Of a DNA stretch of 64,000 nucleotides, positions 38,394 to 47,666 are shown in pieces (within the stretch, counting starts at the first letter, position 1; every line of letters starts with the position of its first letter). Location of the stretch: assembly GCF_009177065.1 (NCBI RefSeq), contig NZ_WEZF01000014.1, forward strand, positions 62,001 through 126,000, read 5' to 3'. The position numbers and the translations under genes are program-made. Under the pieces are notes generated by a model, which worked only from the letters and a program-made list of their open reading frames with translations, was not told the DNA's origin and searched no databases. This stretch comes from Tautonia marina (GTDB taxonomy: Bacteria > Planctomycetota > Planctomycetia > Isosphaerales > Isosphaeraceae).

Positions 38394-38431
38394 TGCGTCT
38401 GCGCGCCGGTGGTCTGTTTGGCCCTTGACGC

Positions 38432-39217
38432 TCACCCTTCGAGCCGGGGCTTCCATCGCCTCGGGAAGACGTCAAAGGCCGCCTGGTACGTTGCTTCCAG
38501 GGGGACTTCGACGCATCCCCGAGGCAAGAGGAACAGGGGCATGTCGGTCAGGCGATCGCCCACGGCGGCCGGCACGACGAAGGCACGGATCGTCTCGTCC
38601 GTCTCGTAGCTGGCGAGCGTCAAGGGGCGCTCCTGCTTCGGGAGCGGACGGCCGTCGATCGCTTCCCAGATCAGGGCGTGGATACCGTTCGGGTCGCGGG
38701 GGCCGGGCGGCAGCAGGTCGAGGATCATCAGGTGGATCTTCTGGTCGAGCAGGAAGGCCGCCTTGCGGACGAACTGCTCGATTGCCATCTGGCTGTGCTT
38801 GTTGCCGGGCGAGACGACCTCGACAATCGCCACCACCCGATCATCGCTGACGTGCCGGACCGTGACGCTCGCCGCCTTGCGCCGGTAAAACTCCATGTCG
38901 GTCTCGGCCGACGGAGCAAGCTTCGGCTCGGCCAGGGCAAGGCCCCCCGCCCCCGGATTCGGACCGAGGGGCGACCAGGAGCCGTTCGAGCCGTTCGAGC
39001 CGTTCGAGCCGTTCGAGCCGTCGGGCTCGTCGTCCGGCGCAGCACCCTGGAGCGTCAAGACATCGGGGCCGAACCCGCCGGTCACCTGCTCGGCCATCGC
39101 GTAGTAATCCGGCGGCAGCACCCTGGCATTCAGAATACGCTTGATCTCCTCAATCCAGGCGTGGTGGAAATCGTGGAAGACCCCGGCTTCGACACGGGTC
39201 CAGTCGTGAATCGGCAT
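38432..39217 (-). CDS. DUF4058-family protein with internal SNG repeat
   Basis: The 261-residue product starts MPIHDWTRVEAGVFHDFHHAWI, the planctomycete/cyanobacterial DUF4058 signature, and includes LPPDYYAMAEQ and, further on, VAIVEVVSPGNKHS. A low-complexity patch near residues 65-80 (GSNGSNG) is encoded by four perfect 9-bp repeats plus one imperfect copy at 38981-39025. The copy number may vary between strains without breaking the frame. Function is unknown; the fold is related to restriction-endonuclease-like proteins in some descriptions, but catalytic residues cannot be confirmed by eye. Confidence 0.82.
   Translation of the reverse strand: MPIHDWTRVEAGVFHDFHHAWIEEIKRILNARVLPPDYYAMAEQVTGGFGPDVLTLQGAAPDDEPDGSNGSNGSNGSNGSWSPLGPNPGAGGLALAEPKLAPSAETDMEFYRRKAASVTVRHVSDDRVVAIVEVVSPGNKHSQMAIEQFVRKAAFLLDQKIHLMILDLLPPGPRDPNGIHALIWEAIDGRPLPKQERPLTLASYETDETIRAFVVPAAVGDRLTDMPLFLLPRGCVEVPLEATYQAAFDVFPRRWKPRLEG
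38981..39025 (-). repeat. 9-bp tandem repeat inside the DUF4058 gene
   Basis: AGCCGTTCG (plus strand) is repeated four times perfectly (38981-39016), then once imperfectly (AGCCGTCGG). It encodes Asn-Gly-Ser units and keeps the frame, so it could expand or contract by slippage. Confidence 0.85.
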
Positions 39218-39584
39218 GGGGCACCTCCGTTCGGTTCGATGATACCAACAACGGGAAGAGGGTCGCAGCGCAAAAGCACCGGGCGATCCTCACGCCTTGG
39301 AGGAGACCAAGGCCCGGATTCCAAACGGCAACGGCCCACCCGCTCGCCTTGCGAAAGGATGTCACGCCGGGCAGACGGTGCCGTAAAGTTCATTGGGCCG
39401 CGACGCCCCTTCGGAACGCCGGTCGGCAAACCGAGGCACGCGACGGGGTGACGCGTTGCCTCGATCATGCATGGTGTCGTAGAATGGATCGAACCAGCTC
39501 ATCTCCTTGATCGAATTCAAATCAAGTGACGTGAGAAAAAGGGTCTCCAACGCATCCGACGCGAGGACGGAGGGAGGAGCCTTG
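39218..39584. other. Intergenic region with a short dyad
   Basis: A 367-bp gap between the divergent DUF4058 and vWA genes. CTTGAT (39506-39511) and ATCAAG (39521-39526) form a dyad around an EcoRI-type GAATTC palindrome and could be an operator. No promoter boxes are clear. GGAGGGAGGAG just before 39585 is the vWA ribosome site. Confidence 0.35.
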
Positions 39585-41477
39585 ATGAGAGGTCTGGCGA
39601 GCAGGATGCGGCAGTGGGTGGCCGAGCAATGGGCCCACCTGCGCGAGGCCCGGTCGTCGATCGTGGCCACGGCGTATGGCGTCAGCCTCCTGGTTCATCT
39701 GGCGATCCTCGGCATGTTGACGGTCGCTGGTGTCCTGATGGGCCGCGAGGTCGCGCGGTCGATCGAGGCGTCAATCGTCGATACGGCCCTGCCCGATCTC
39801 GAACGGCTCGACGCCACCGAACTGCTCGAAACCGATCTGGAGGCGACGCTCGACCCGGTCCTGGCGAAGACTGCCCCTCGCTTTTCTCCTCGGATTGTCG
39901 AGGACATCGCCGAGCCCGATCCCGAGCTTCAGATCGACCCGCTTTCGGTCGCCCCGTCGATGCTCTTGCCCTCGGCCACCACGCTGAGCACCCGCGTGGA
40001 ACTCCGAGGAGACGGGGCCGAGCATGTCGATGGCGTCGAGGGGGCGGTCGATCGCCTTGCCCTGGAAATCCTTCGCCAGCTCGACAAGGGGCGTGTGCTG
40101 GTCGTCTGGATGTTCGACGCCTCGGGCAGCCTGCACGCCGAACGCGAGCGGCTGGCCGAACACATCGGCAAGGTCTATGAGAACGTGCTGGCCAGGCCCG
40201 AAGGCTCGTTGGCTCACGAAGGAGGGCTGCTGACGATGGTCGTCGCCTTCGGATCGGGTCGCAAGACGATGACCGAGGAACCGACCGACGACACGGCCGC
40301 GATCATCTCGGCCATCCAGGGCGTCCCGCTCGACGAAACGGGCGAGGAGACGACGTTCCAGACCGTGCTTGACGTCGCCCGCCGCTGGGGATCGTTCAAG
40401 AAGGACAAGGAACCGTACCGGACAATGGCGATCCTCGTCACCGATGAGGTGGGAGACGACGAGGAGAAGCTCGAACCGGCCATCGCCGCGGCGAAGAAAT
40501 CGGACATGCCCGTCTATGTCCTCGGCAACTCGGCTCTGTTCGGCCGGGCCGAAGGCTACATGGACTACACCGACCCGAAGACCGGCCAGTTTTACCGTCG
40601 CCTGCCGGTTCGCCAGGGGCCCGAGAGTGTCGCCCTGGAACAGATCCGCCTGCCCTTCTGGTATCAAGGCCCGCAGCACACGGAACTCGACGCCGGCTTC
40701 GGCCCGCACGCCCTGAGCCGACTGGCCGCGACGACCGGCGGCATCTACTTCGTCACCCGGATGGGCAGCAGCCGGCCGACCTTCGACCCCAGCGGGATGC
40801 GGGAATACCGGCCCGACTGGGTCAGCGCCGGCCAGTACCGCGCGGCCGCCTCTCGCAGCCCCTTGCGGTCGGCCGTCCTGGCCGCGGCCCAGATCACCCA
40901 GCAAAACCTGCCGGGCCAGCCCTCCCTGGTCTTCCCGACCGCCGGCACCCCGCAGTTCAAGGAAGCGATGGAACGCAACCAGACCATCGCCGCCCGCGTG
41001 ATGTACACTGTCGAGGAAGCGCTCGGCCCGATCCAGTCGGCCGCCTCGTACCGCGACCGCGAAACCTCTCGACGCTGGCAAGCGCACTATGATCTGATGA
41101 GGGCTCGCCTCCTGGCCGTCAAGATCCGCTGCTACGAATACGATTGGGCCTGCGCCCAGATGAAGGTCAACCCTCGGCCCTTTGACAACGAGAAGTCCAA
41201 CGCCTGGCGATTGGAGCCGGATTCCGAGATTCACTACAGCCCCTCGGCGCAACGAGCCGGAGAGGAGGCCCGAGAACTGCTCGAACGGGTCATGACCGAG
41301 CATCGCGGCACCCCCTGGGCCGTCCTCGCCCAGCGCGAGCTGCGCGACCCGTTCGGCTTCAAGTGGGTCGAGACCTACGTGCCCCCTCCGCCTCCCCCCT
41401 CCGACAACGGCGGCGCGGCCCGCAAGAAGAACCAACCCAACGCCAACGGCCCGGCCGCTCCCGTGCCCAAGTTGTAA
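39585..41477 (+). CDS. Membrane-anchored vWA-domain protein, copy 1
   Basis: The 630-residue protein starts at ATG 39585 behind GGAGGGAGGAG. One hydrophobic helix near residues 25-50 (GVSLLVHLAILGMLTVAGVL) anchors it, leaving a large extracytoplasmic or cytoplasmic domain. The vWA domain begins near residue 165 with VVWMFDASGSLHAER: D-x-S-x-S is the MIDAS metal site. ILVTDEVGDDEE further on provides the last MIDAS Asp. The C-terminus is Pro-rich (PPPPPP). The next gene is a paralogue after 363 bp. Metal-dependent protein binding is the family role; the partner is unknown. Confidence 0.85.
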   Translation: MRGLASRMRQWVAEQWAHLREARSSIVATAYGVSLLVHLAILGMLTVAGVLMGREVARSIEASIVDTALPDLERLDATELLETDLEATLDPVLAKTAPRFSPRIVEDIAEPDPELQIDPLSVAPSMLLPSATTLSTRVELRGDGAEHVDGVEGAVDRLALEILRQLDKGRVLVVWMFDASGSLHAERERLAEHIGKVYENVLARPEGSLAHEGGLLTMVVAFGSGRKTMTEEPTDDTAAIISAIQGVPLDETGEETTFQTVLDVARRWGSFKKDKEPYRTMAILVTDEVGDDEEKLEPAIAAAKKSDMPVYVLGNSALFGRAEGYMDYTDPKTGQFYRRLPVRQGPESVALEQIRLPFWYQGPQHTELDAGFGPHALSRLAATTGGIYFVTRMGSSRPTFDPSGMREYRPDWVSAGQYRAAASRSPLRSAVLAAAQITQQNLPGQPSLVFPTAGTPQFKEAMERNQTIAARVMYTVEEALGPIQSAASYRDRETSRRWQAHYDLMRARLLAVKIRCYEYDWACAQMKVNPRPFDNEKSNAWRLEPDSEIHYSPSAQRAGEEARELLERVMTEHRGTPWAVLAQRELRDPFGFKWVETYVPPPPPPSDNGGAARKKNQPNANGPAAPVPKL

Positions 41478-41840
41478 GAAGCCCCCTGGCCCGTTAAGCT
41501 TTTGATCCATCCCTCGGGATGAGTGAGTGACCCTGAAGCCCTGACCGCCGATTCGCCTCGAACCCGATCCCCGAGTCTCAACTGTTCGATCCCGTCCGTT
41601 GTCGCACGATCCTCGACGTTCGTCTGCTTCCGATTCGAGGACCCAGCTCCCCGGCTCACGTCGCGGCCGGGGGGTGATCGAATCGATGAGGAATGACCCC
41701 CCGAGATCGAGATTCCGCCTTGTGCTCCAGGTCCCGAAGCGGCCTGGAGCAGGTTCGAATCCGCCTCGCATCGGTCGTCTGACCGCAGCCGCGGACGCCG
41801 ATTCGAACCGACCGCAAGGTCACCGCCCCGGGAGGACCGC
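41478..41840. other. Intergenic region between vWA paralogues with a hairpin
   Basis: This 363-bp gap has a perfect 8-bp hairpin, GCTCCAGG (41724-41731) with CCTGGAGC (41743-41750), and GGGAGGACC just before the next start. A GGTTCGAATCC word after the hairpin looks tRNA-like, but its stem does not pair. Confidence 0.4.
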
Positions 41841-43928
41841 ATGAGCACCCAGATCTCCCGCTCCGACGCCGACCTGCTTGGCACCTCCGATACGCCGGTC
41901 TCCACTGCTCCCGGCGCGGTCGAGGCCATTGCCACCACCGAGTCGCCCGCTCGATCGGCCGGCAATCGGCCCCCGATCCCCGACGCCTCGACCCCTTCGC
42001 CGGAACCGAGCGACGCGGCCCCCAAGGAGGCCAAGCCCGCCAAGCCGGCCCGGAAACCTCGGACGAGACGGAGAGCCCCGGTCTGGAAGTGGGACGCGCC
42101 CAGCTGGGGCGTCTCGCTGATGGTCCACATCGCGGTGCTCGTGGCCCTCGGTTTGATGGCCGTCGGGGGCCAGATCGAACCGCTTGCCGGCTCGATCGAC
42201 GCCGGCACCGAGGATACGAGCCGGGCCGAGGAGGATCTGACCGCCCTCTACGCCGAACCCTCGGCCGACGAGCGCGAGCTGGCCGTGGGAGACCCGACGA
42301 GCATGCTCGCCCCCGGCGCTCCCTCGGCCACCCCGGCCATCCGGACGGCCACGGCCGAGGTCAGCGAAACCAGGAGCCTCGCCGGCATGATCGACATCGC
42401 CGTGCCGACGCCCAGCACCTCGCTCATTCCGTCCACCGGCACCCTCAACCGCGACCTCAGCGGCGGCCGGCGGATCAGCGGCGAGACCGGCCGCCCGACC
42501 GACGGCTACGGCGAGGCGCTCGACCAGCTCGCCCGGGAGATTCTGGCCCACCTGGCCACCAGCCGCGTCACCGTCCTCTGGATGTTCGACGAGTCGGGCA
42601 GCATGAAGGACGACCAGCGGATGATCCGAGACAAGTTCGACCGGGTCATCAGCGAGCTGCGCATCCAGGTTCCCAGCGATCGGCGAGAGGCCGGCGACCT
42701 GGAGCACGCCATCATCGGCTTCGGCGAGACGATCCATTACGAGGACTCCCGCCCCCGGGCCGACCTGGAGGACATCCGTCAGGCCATCGACGGCCTTCGG
42801 GTCGACGAGTCGGGCGTCGAGCGGACGATGAAGGCCGGGTTTGAGGCACTGGCCCGATACAGCCGGATCATCGAAAAGGATCGCAAGGTTCTGATGGTCC
42901 TGATTACCGACGAGTCGGGAGACGACGGCGATCTGGTCGAACAGGCTCGGCTGGCGATGGTCAACCGAGGGGTGACGGCCTACGTGCTCGGCCGCCAGTC
43001 GATGTTCGGCTACGACACGGTTCGGCTCCGCTACCAGGACCCGGTGACCGGCGACATCTACTGGCCGACGATCGCCCGAGGACCCGAAACTGCCGGCCTG
43101 GAGATGCTCCAGTGGGACGGCCTCTGGAAAGACCGCCACGACGAGCAGCCCTCCGGCTTCGCCCCTTATGAGCTGGCCCGCCTGGTCAAGGATACCGGCG
43201 GCATCTTCTTCCTCTTGCCCAACGAGGAAGAGCTGCGCAACCGGCCGGGCGGTGAGAAGGCCTACCCCTTCGAGACCCTCAAGGAATACTCGCCCGACTA
43301 CAGCCCCCGGGCCGACTACGCCTCTCGGGTCGCCCAGAGCGATCTGCGGCGGACGATGAACGAGATCATCCAGCTCACCCAGAAGGACTTCGGCTTCGAG
43401 CGGCACTTCCCGGTCAACCCGCCTGAGCTGGGCCAGAAGATCGCCCAGGAACTGCCCAAGGTCGAGATTCAGCTCCGTGCCCTGCGGGAGATCGAGACCC
43501 GACTCCGCGCCATGGAGCCGGCCCGCGATAAGGAGGTCAACCGCCGCTGGCAGGCCAACTACGACCTGATGCTCGCCCAGGTCGTCGCCTTCCAGATCAA
43601 GGCCTACGAATACCGGGCCTGCCTGGCCGAAATGGTGAGCCTGGCCAATCAGGGGAAGCTCAAGCCCAAGAACCCGCCCATCCCCAACCAGCGCCGAACC
43701 GACTGGGTCATCAACCACTCCGGCAAGAAAAAGGCCCCGACTGAGGAAACCGAGAAGCGCTACGCCGAGGCGACCCAACTGCTCAACGAGGTGATCGAAC
43801 GCCATCCCGACACCCCCTGGGCCGACCTGGCGCAACTGACCCTCAACCGCGGCCTCGGCTGCGACTGGTCGGAGTGGAGCGTCCACCCCGACTACAACAA
43901 GCGGGCCGCCCTGGTGCCGAAGTACTGA
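41841..43928 (+). CDS. Membrane-anchored vWA-domain protein, copy 2
   Basis: A 695-residue paralogue of the preceding protein. The N-terminal ~80 residues are disordered and Lys/Pro-rich, with a single hydrophobic helix (WGVSLMVHIAVLVALGLMAV, ~93-112). The vWA domain opens with VLWMFDESGSMKDD (D-x-S-x-S) near 250 and has MVLITDESGDDGD later. In the C-terminal third, RRWQANYDLMLAQV parallels RRWQAHYDLMRARL of copy 1, confirming duplication. It is probably a metal-dependent adhesion or scaffold domain of the cell envelope. It is convergent with the DUF1559 gene. Confidence 0.85.
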   Translation: MSTQISRSDADLLGTSDTPVSTAPGAVEAIATTESPARSAGNRPPIPDASTPSPEPSDAAPKEAKPAKPARKPRTRRRAPVWKWDAPSWGVSLMVHIAVLVALGLMAVGGQIEPLAGSIDAGTEDTSRAEEDLTALYAEPSADERELAVGDPTSMLAPGAPSATPAIRTATAEVSETRSLAGMIDIAVPTPSTSLIPSTGTLNRDLSGGRRISGETGRPTDGYGEALDQLAREILAHLATSRVTVLWMFDESGSMKDDQRMIRDKFDRVISELRIQVPSDRREAGDLEHAIIGFGETIHYEDSRPRADLEDIRQAIDGLRVDESGVERTMKAGFEALARYSRIIEKDRKVLMVLITDESGDDGDLVEQARLAMVNRGVTAYVLGRQSMFGYDTVRLRYQDPVTGDIYWPTIARGPETAGLEMLQWDGLWKDRHDEQPSGFAPYELARLVKDTGGIFFLLPNEEELRNRPGGEKAYPFETLKEYSPDYSPRADYASRVAQSDLRRTMNEIIQLTQKDFGFERHFPVNPPELGQKIAQELPKVEIQLRALREIETRLRAMEPARDKEVNRRWQANYDLMLAQVVAFQIKAYEYRACLAEMVSLANQGKLKPKNPPIPNQRRTDWVINHSGKKKAPTEETEKRYAEATQLLNEVIERHPDTPWADLAQLTLNRGLGCDWSEWSVHPDYNKRAALVPKY

Positions 43929-43979
43929 CCGGGGCCGAAACCCGATCGCGGCCCGATCCACTCACCCGCAAGCCGGGGG

Positions 43980-44006
43980 TCAAGCCGACATAAGATGCCG
44001 GCTTGA
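43980..44006. terminator. Hairpin between convergent vWA and DUF1559 genes
   Basis: TCAAGCCG (43980-43987) pairs with CGGCTTGA (43999-44006) across an 11-base loop, in the 122-bp gap between two convergent genes. It is a plausible bidirectional terminator; there is no long U-tract. Confidence 0.5.
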
Positions 44007-44050
44007 TCCTCCCCGGACCTGGTGTTCCCCGATGGCGGTGAGCGGAGCGA

Positions 44051-44992
44051 TCAGAGCTTGTCGGCCGAGATGATCTCGCCGCCGGCTCGGGTCATCAACG
44101 CGGCGAAGGTGGCGGCGTCGATCGTCTCCTTGACGAAGCGGACCGAGCCGTCGGCCATGCCCAGGTGGGCGCCTCCCGGGTGGAAGCTGTAGACGGCGAA
44201 GCGGTTCGAGCAGTTGACCATGCACGAGCCCTTGCCGGCTCCTGAGCCGTTGTAGCCCCAGGCAACGAAGACGTTCCCCTCGGCCCAGCCGCAGATCAGG
44301 ACGCTGGTGGCGGCCGACGTGCCGGCGTTCGGGACAGGCTGTCGGCCGCGATACATGAGCGGTCGGCCCGCGCTTTCGAGGAACATGGCCGTGTTCGAGG
44401 TGCCGTCGCGGATCTCCTGGATCTTGCGGCGCCCGCTGTTGGAATTGCCCTGGAAGACGCCGTCGGTGTTCGGCCTCGGGCCGGGCAAGACCGCCGGAGG
44501 GGCCCAGAGGTTCGAGTTGATTCCGGCCCCGGCGGCATAGTCGGCCGCGGCGGCCGGCCAGCGCTCGACCGAGTCGCGCAGGTCGGCCGGGATGGTCGCC
44601 GGAAAGAACGGATTCATCAACGGAGACTCAGGAGTGCTCGGGCAGAGGAAGACCGACAGCGGGAACTGCACGGCCGTGCTGTTGGCCATCACCCGGAAGT
44701 GATCCTCGTGGTTGTAGGCGTCGAACAGGTTGCCTTGCTCGAAGTAAGGGAGGAGCTGGGCTCCCCAGTAGCGGATTGGGCTGTTTTCGTTGGTCGGGAA
44801 GGAGTCGAAGGCGGTGTAGAAGTTGTGGGCCGCCAGACCCAGTTGCCGCAGGTTGTTGGCACACTGGGCGCGTCGGGCGGCTTCTCGGGCGGCCTGAACG
44901 GCCGGCAGCAAGAGGGCGATCAGGACGCCGATGATGGCAATGACGACCAGAAGCTCGATGAGCGTGAAACCTCGGCGATGGGCCGCGGGCAT
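44051..44992 (-). CDS. DUF1559 protein with type IV pilin-like N-terminus
   Basis: The 313-residue product starts at ATG 44992. The prepilin sequence [19 protein letters not shown] (G before F, Glu at +5) would be cut by a PilD-type peptidase and leaves a long hydrophobic helix. [15 protein letters not shown] and the C-terminal [14 protein letters not shown] are DUF1559 (SBP_bac_10) hallmarks, a family hugely expanded in planctomycetes. It is probably a pseudopilin-like cell-surface protein. It follows the di-haem peroxidase gene on the same strand by 93 bp, suggesting a shared transcript. Confidence 0.92.
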   Translation of the reverse strand: MPAAHRRGFTLIELLVVIAIIGVLIALLLPAVQAAREAARRAQCANNLRQLGLAAHNFYTAFDSFPTNENSPIRYWGAQLLPYFEQGNLFDAYNHEDHFRVMANSTAVQFPLSVFLCPSTPESPLMNPFFPATIPADLRDSVERWPAAAADYAAGAGINSNLWAPPAVLPGPRPNTDGVFQGNSNSGRRKIQEIRDGTSNTAMFLESAGRPLMYRGRQPVPNAGTSAATSVLICGWAEGNVFVAWGYNGSGAGKGSCMVNCSNRFAVYSFHPGGAHLGMADGSVRFVKETIDAATFAALMTRAGGEIISADKL

Positions 44993-45085
44993 GGATGAAA
45001 CTCCGGCGGGACGAAGGATCAAGGGATGGTGATCGGGCAAACGCTCGCGAGGGACCTTCGCGGAAGCGTTGCCGGGGTGGGCGTG

Positions 45086-46321
45086 TCAGGACGCGGGCGA
45101 GTGATCGTGCAGGCCGGGCAAGGTCGGTGGTCGGACCCGGGTTTTCGGCTCGGTCAGGGATTCGAGGAAGGCCCGCAGGTCGTCGCGGTCCTGGGCGTTC
45201 AGGCCGAGCGGTTTGAGCAAGGGAGACTTCGTCGGAAAGAGCGGGTCGTCCTTCTGATCCTCCCGAGGCCGAAGGGTGGCCATGCCGGCGTCGTACATGC
45301 GGAGGACACCGTCCAGCTCGAACAGGCCGTTGTGCATGTAAGGGCTGGTCGATGCGATGTTCCGCAGGCTCGGCGTGCGGAAGCGTCCGACGTCCTCGGG
45401 GGCCTCGGTGACTCGGTAGCGGCCGAGGTCCTCAAACAATCGGCCGTAGTAGCTCAGGCCGAGGTCGTGGAACCGGCCGTCGCTGAGATTCGGTCCGTGG
45501 TGGCAGTTCAGGCACCGGGCCTCGCGGCGGAACAGGTCGAGCCCGGAGATGGCGGCGTCGGAGAGGGCCTCGCGGTTCCCTTTCAGAAAGGCGTCGAACC
45601 GGCTCCGGCCACCGACCAGAGTGCGCTCATACGTGGCAATCGCCTGGGCTGCCCGTTCGAGGGTGATCCCTTCGGAGTCGAACGCGTCGGCAAAGGCGGC
45701 TTGATATTCGGGGATCTCGACCAGCCGGGCGATGATCGCCTCATCGGAGTGCATTTCCTGCGGGTTTCGCAAGACGGCCTCGGCCTGCTCCTCCAGCGAG
45801 CCGGCGCGGCCGTCCCAGAAGAGGAACGGGAAGAAGGCCGTGTTCTGGACGGTCGGGGCGTTGCGCTTGAGCAGCGCTCGATTGTGGCCGAACGAGGTGG
45901 TCCGGCCGTCGGCCCAGCCGAGGTCCGGGTCGTGGCACGAGGCGCAGGCGATCTGCCCCGATCCGGAGAGCCTCGGGTCGAAGAAGAGCATCTTCCCCAA
46001 CTCGGCCTTGGCATCGGAGTACGGGTTCTCAGGCGGGTGCGGCGGCTCGGGCAAGAGGCCCAGCTCGACCCACTCCACCCCCTCGTCCACGAGAGGCGCC
46101 GGCCAGTCGGACGGAGGCCCGGCGTAGATGTCCCGAAGCATGGCGATCCGGGCCCGACGGGCCTCGGGGTCTTCCATCGCTCGGGGGGGCGGGCGGTCGG
46201 GCCTGGCTTGCGATCGGGCCTGCCCCGGCAGGATTGCCGGCAGGGCAAGGATCGCCAGCACGAAGATCAAGGGCCGCGATCCCCGAGAGGGATCGGGCCG
46301 GTCGGTTGCGACGGCGGGCAC
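45086..46321 (-). CDS. Di-haem cytochrome c peroxidase (MauG/CcpA family)
   Basis: I chose GTG 46321 (411 aa), which places a signal peptide (LIFVLAILALPAILPGQ) close to the N-terminus; the upstream frame is open but not protein-like. Two haem motifs, CASCH (~128) and CLNCH (~272), are spaced as in bacterial di-haem peroxidases. FFDPRLSGSG, QNTAFFPFLFWDGRA and RFRTPSLRNIASTSPYMHNG are family blocks. It would reduce H2O2, or oxidise a protein substrate as MauG does, in the periplasm using c-type electron donors. It is co-directional with the DUF1559 gene downstream. Confidence 0.88.
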   Translation of the reverse strand: MPAVATDRPDPSRGSRPLIFVLAILALPAILPGQARSQARPDRPPPRAMEDPEARRARIAMLRDIYAGPPSDWPAPLVDEGVEWVELGLLPEPPHPPENPYSDAKAELGKMLFFDPRLSGSGQIACASCHDPDLGWADGRTTSFGHNRALLKRNAPTVQNTAFFPFLFWDGRAGSLEEQAEAVLRNPQEMHSDEAIIARLVEIPEYQAAFADAFDSEGITLERAAQAIATYERTLVGGRSRFDAFLKGNREALSDAAISGLDLFRREARCLNCHHGPNLSDGRFHDLGLSYYGRLFEDLGRYRVTEAPEDVGRFRTPSLRNIASTSPYMHNGLFELDGVLRMYDAGMATLRPREDQKDDPLFPTKSPLLKPLGLNAQDRDDLRAFLESLTEPKTRVRPPTLPGLHDHSPAS

Positions 46322-46468
46322 GGCAAGGGGCTCTCGATCAGTCGTGGGGTGGGTCGGTCGCAGGTGGGCGAGAGTGAGACTCAGTCTCAGAGGTTTGCGA
46401 TCGTACCGCGATCCGATCGGGGATGTCAAGCGCATGGGTTCGGCTCGGGGCGATTTCGCAAGGGAGGT

Positions 46469-46975
46469 TCAGAGGGCCTTGGCCAGGGCGCGGAGCAGTT
46501 GCAGGGCGAACAGGACGACGGCGGCCAGGATGGCGGCGGCGACGGTGATCGCGAGGATCGTGGCCGCGATCTCGCCGAAGGTGCGTTCGAGGGGGGTGGG
46601 CTCGTCGTCTCCCCGATTGACCCGGAGCACCCGGGCGATCAGGTAGCCGACCGACGGCCCGACGATCAGGGCCAGGCCGACGACCATCCCCGCCCTGCCC
46701 TGCCCGACCGCCAGGAAGACCGCCACCACGGCCACGCCGATCATCGTCGTCGCCAGCGAGATCCGGGGCCGGAGCCACGTCCCCCGGGGCGATTGCGGGC
46801 CGATCTCCGAGGGGGGCTCGACCTTCGGTTCGACCGGGGCGGTCGTCGCCGTCGCGGGCAGATCGGCCCCGCAGAGCCAGCAGTTCGAGGCGCCGAGCAG
46901 GTTGGCCGTCTTGCAGCTTGGGCAGCTTGGCGGCTCGGGCCAGGTGGCGGCATCGGTCGGGCGGTCGTCAGTCAT
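46469..46975 (-). CDS. Zinc-ribbon membrane protein, unknown
   Basis: A 168-residue protein. The N-terminal CPSC...CWLC motif is a rubredoxin-type zinc ribbon. Two or three hydrophobic segments follow (TMIGVAVVAVFLAVG; MVVGLALIVGPSVGYLIA; ILAITVAAAILAAVVLF). This architecture, zinc ribbon then membrane helices, is common among unnamed planctomycete proteins, as in the gene at 14747. No enzymatic feature is visible. Confidence 0.7.
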   Translation of the reverse strand: MTDDRPTDAATWPEPPSCPSCKTANLLGASNCWLCGADLPATATTAPVEPKVEPPSEIGPQSPRGTWLRPRISLATTMIGVAVVAVFLAVGQGRAGMVVGLALIVGPSVGYLIARVLRVNRGDDEPTPLERTFGEIAATILAITVAAAILAAVVLFALQLLRALAKAL

Positions 46976-47113
46976 CGGCCTGGTCCCGTTTGGAGGAGCA
47001 TTTGCGGGGATCGGGTCTCATGAAAACGTTCGAGTATAAGATGGTATTAGGATTCCGCCAAGGATGTCTGTCATGAGCCAGAGGACGAGCCAGAGGGCCG
47101 GGAGAACGAGGAT

Positions 47114-47389
47114 TCAGGTCATCAAGGCGAGGCAGAGGAAGAACGCCCCCCCGGCCGGGCCGGGGCGCTGGCCTTTGTCGCGTTCGGCCAGCCTGATGAG
47201 CCACGCATGGAGTGCCGCGGTCGATCCCAGGAGCAGGGCGATCAAGGCCCCCCGCACGGGATCGTCCCGGGAGAGCGCCAGGCAGGCGGCGATGACGGCA
47301 ATGGCGAGCATCACCGACCGGAGGCGGAAGGTCCGGGGCGGTCCCTGGCCGGGGGTCGTTGGGGAGGCAATCGGCGTCGGATCGGCCAT
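47114..47389 (-). CDS. Small membrane protein with planctomycete helix motif
   Basis: A 91-residue product; FRLRSVMLAIAVIAACLAL resembles a recurrent planctomycete membrane motif (R-x-(R/T)-L-R-S-x-M-L-x-I-A). A second hydrophobic stretch (GALIALLLGSTAALHAWL) follows, and GGAFFLCLALM at the end may form a third. GGGGGAG upstream of ATG 47389 is a fair ribosome site. Function is unknown. Confidence 0.6.
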   Translation of the reverse strand: MADPTPIASPTTPGQGPPRTFRLRSVMLAIAVIAACLALSRDDPVRGALIALLLGSTAALHAWLIRLAERDKGQRPGPAGGAFFLCLALMT

Positions 47390-47666
47390 GAGGCGATGCT
47401 CCCCCGGGACGATGCGCCTTGGGGATCAGGACGTGAGGCGCGAATGGCTCCTCGATCGTGCCCGCGGGCGGGTGGCCGTGCCAAGGGGGGAGTGGGCCGG
47501 CCGAATCGATCGGGGACGATTGACGACGGTCGGCGGCGGCCGGTACGATCCAACACCAGGAACGAGGCGAATCGAAGCAAAGGGTTCGGAACGGGAATCC
47601 GAACGCCCCGCAGTTGGCCCCCTTGCCCCGCCGTTTCGAGCGTCTCCCGACCCGGGTGGTTTGACC

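Noticed and set aside
41752-41762. GGTTCGAATCC word that looks like a tRNA T-loop
   Set aside because: Flanking bases do not pair as a T-stem and no acceptor stem is found.
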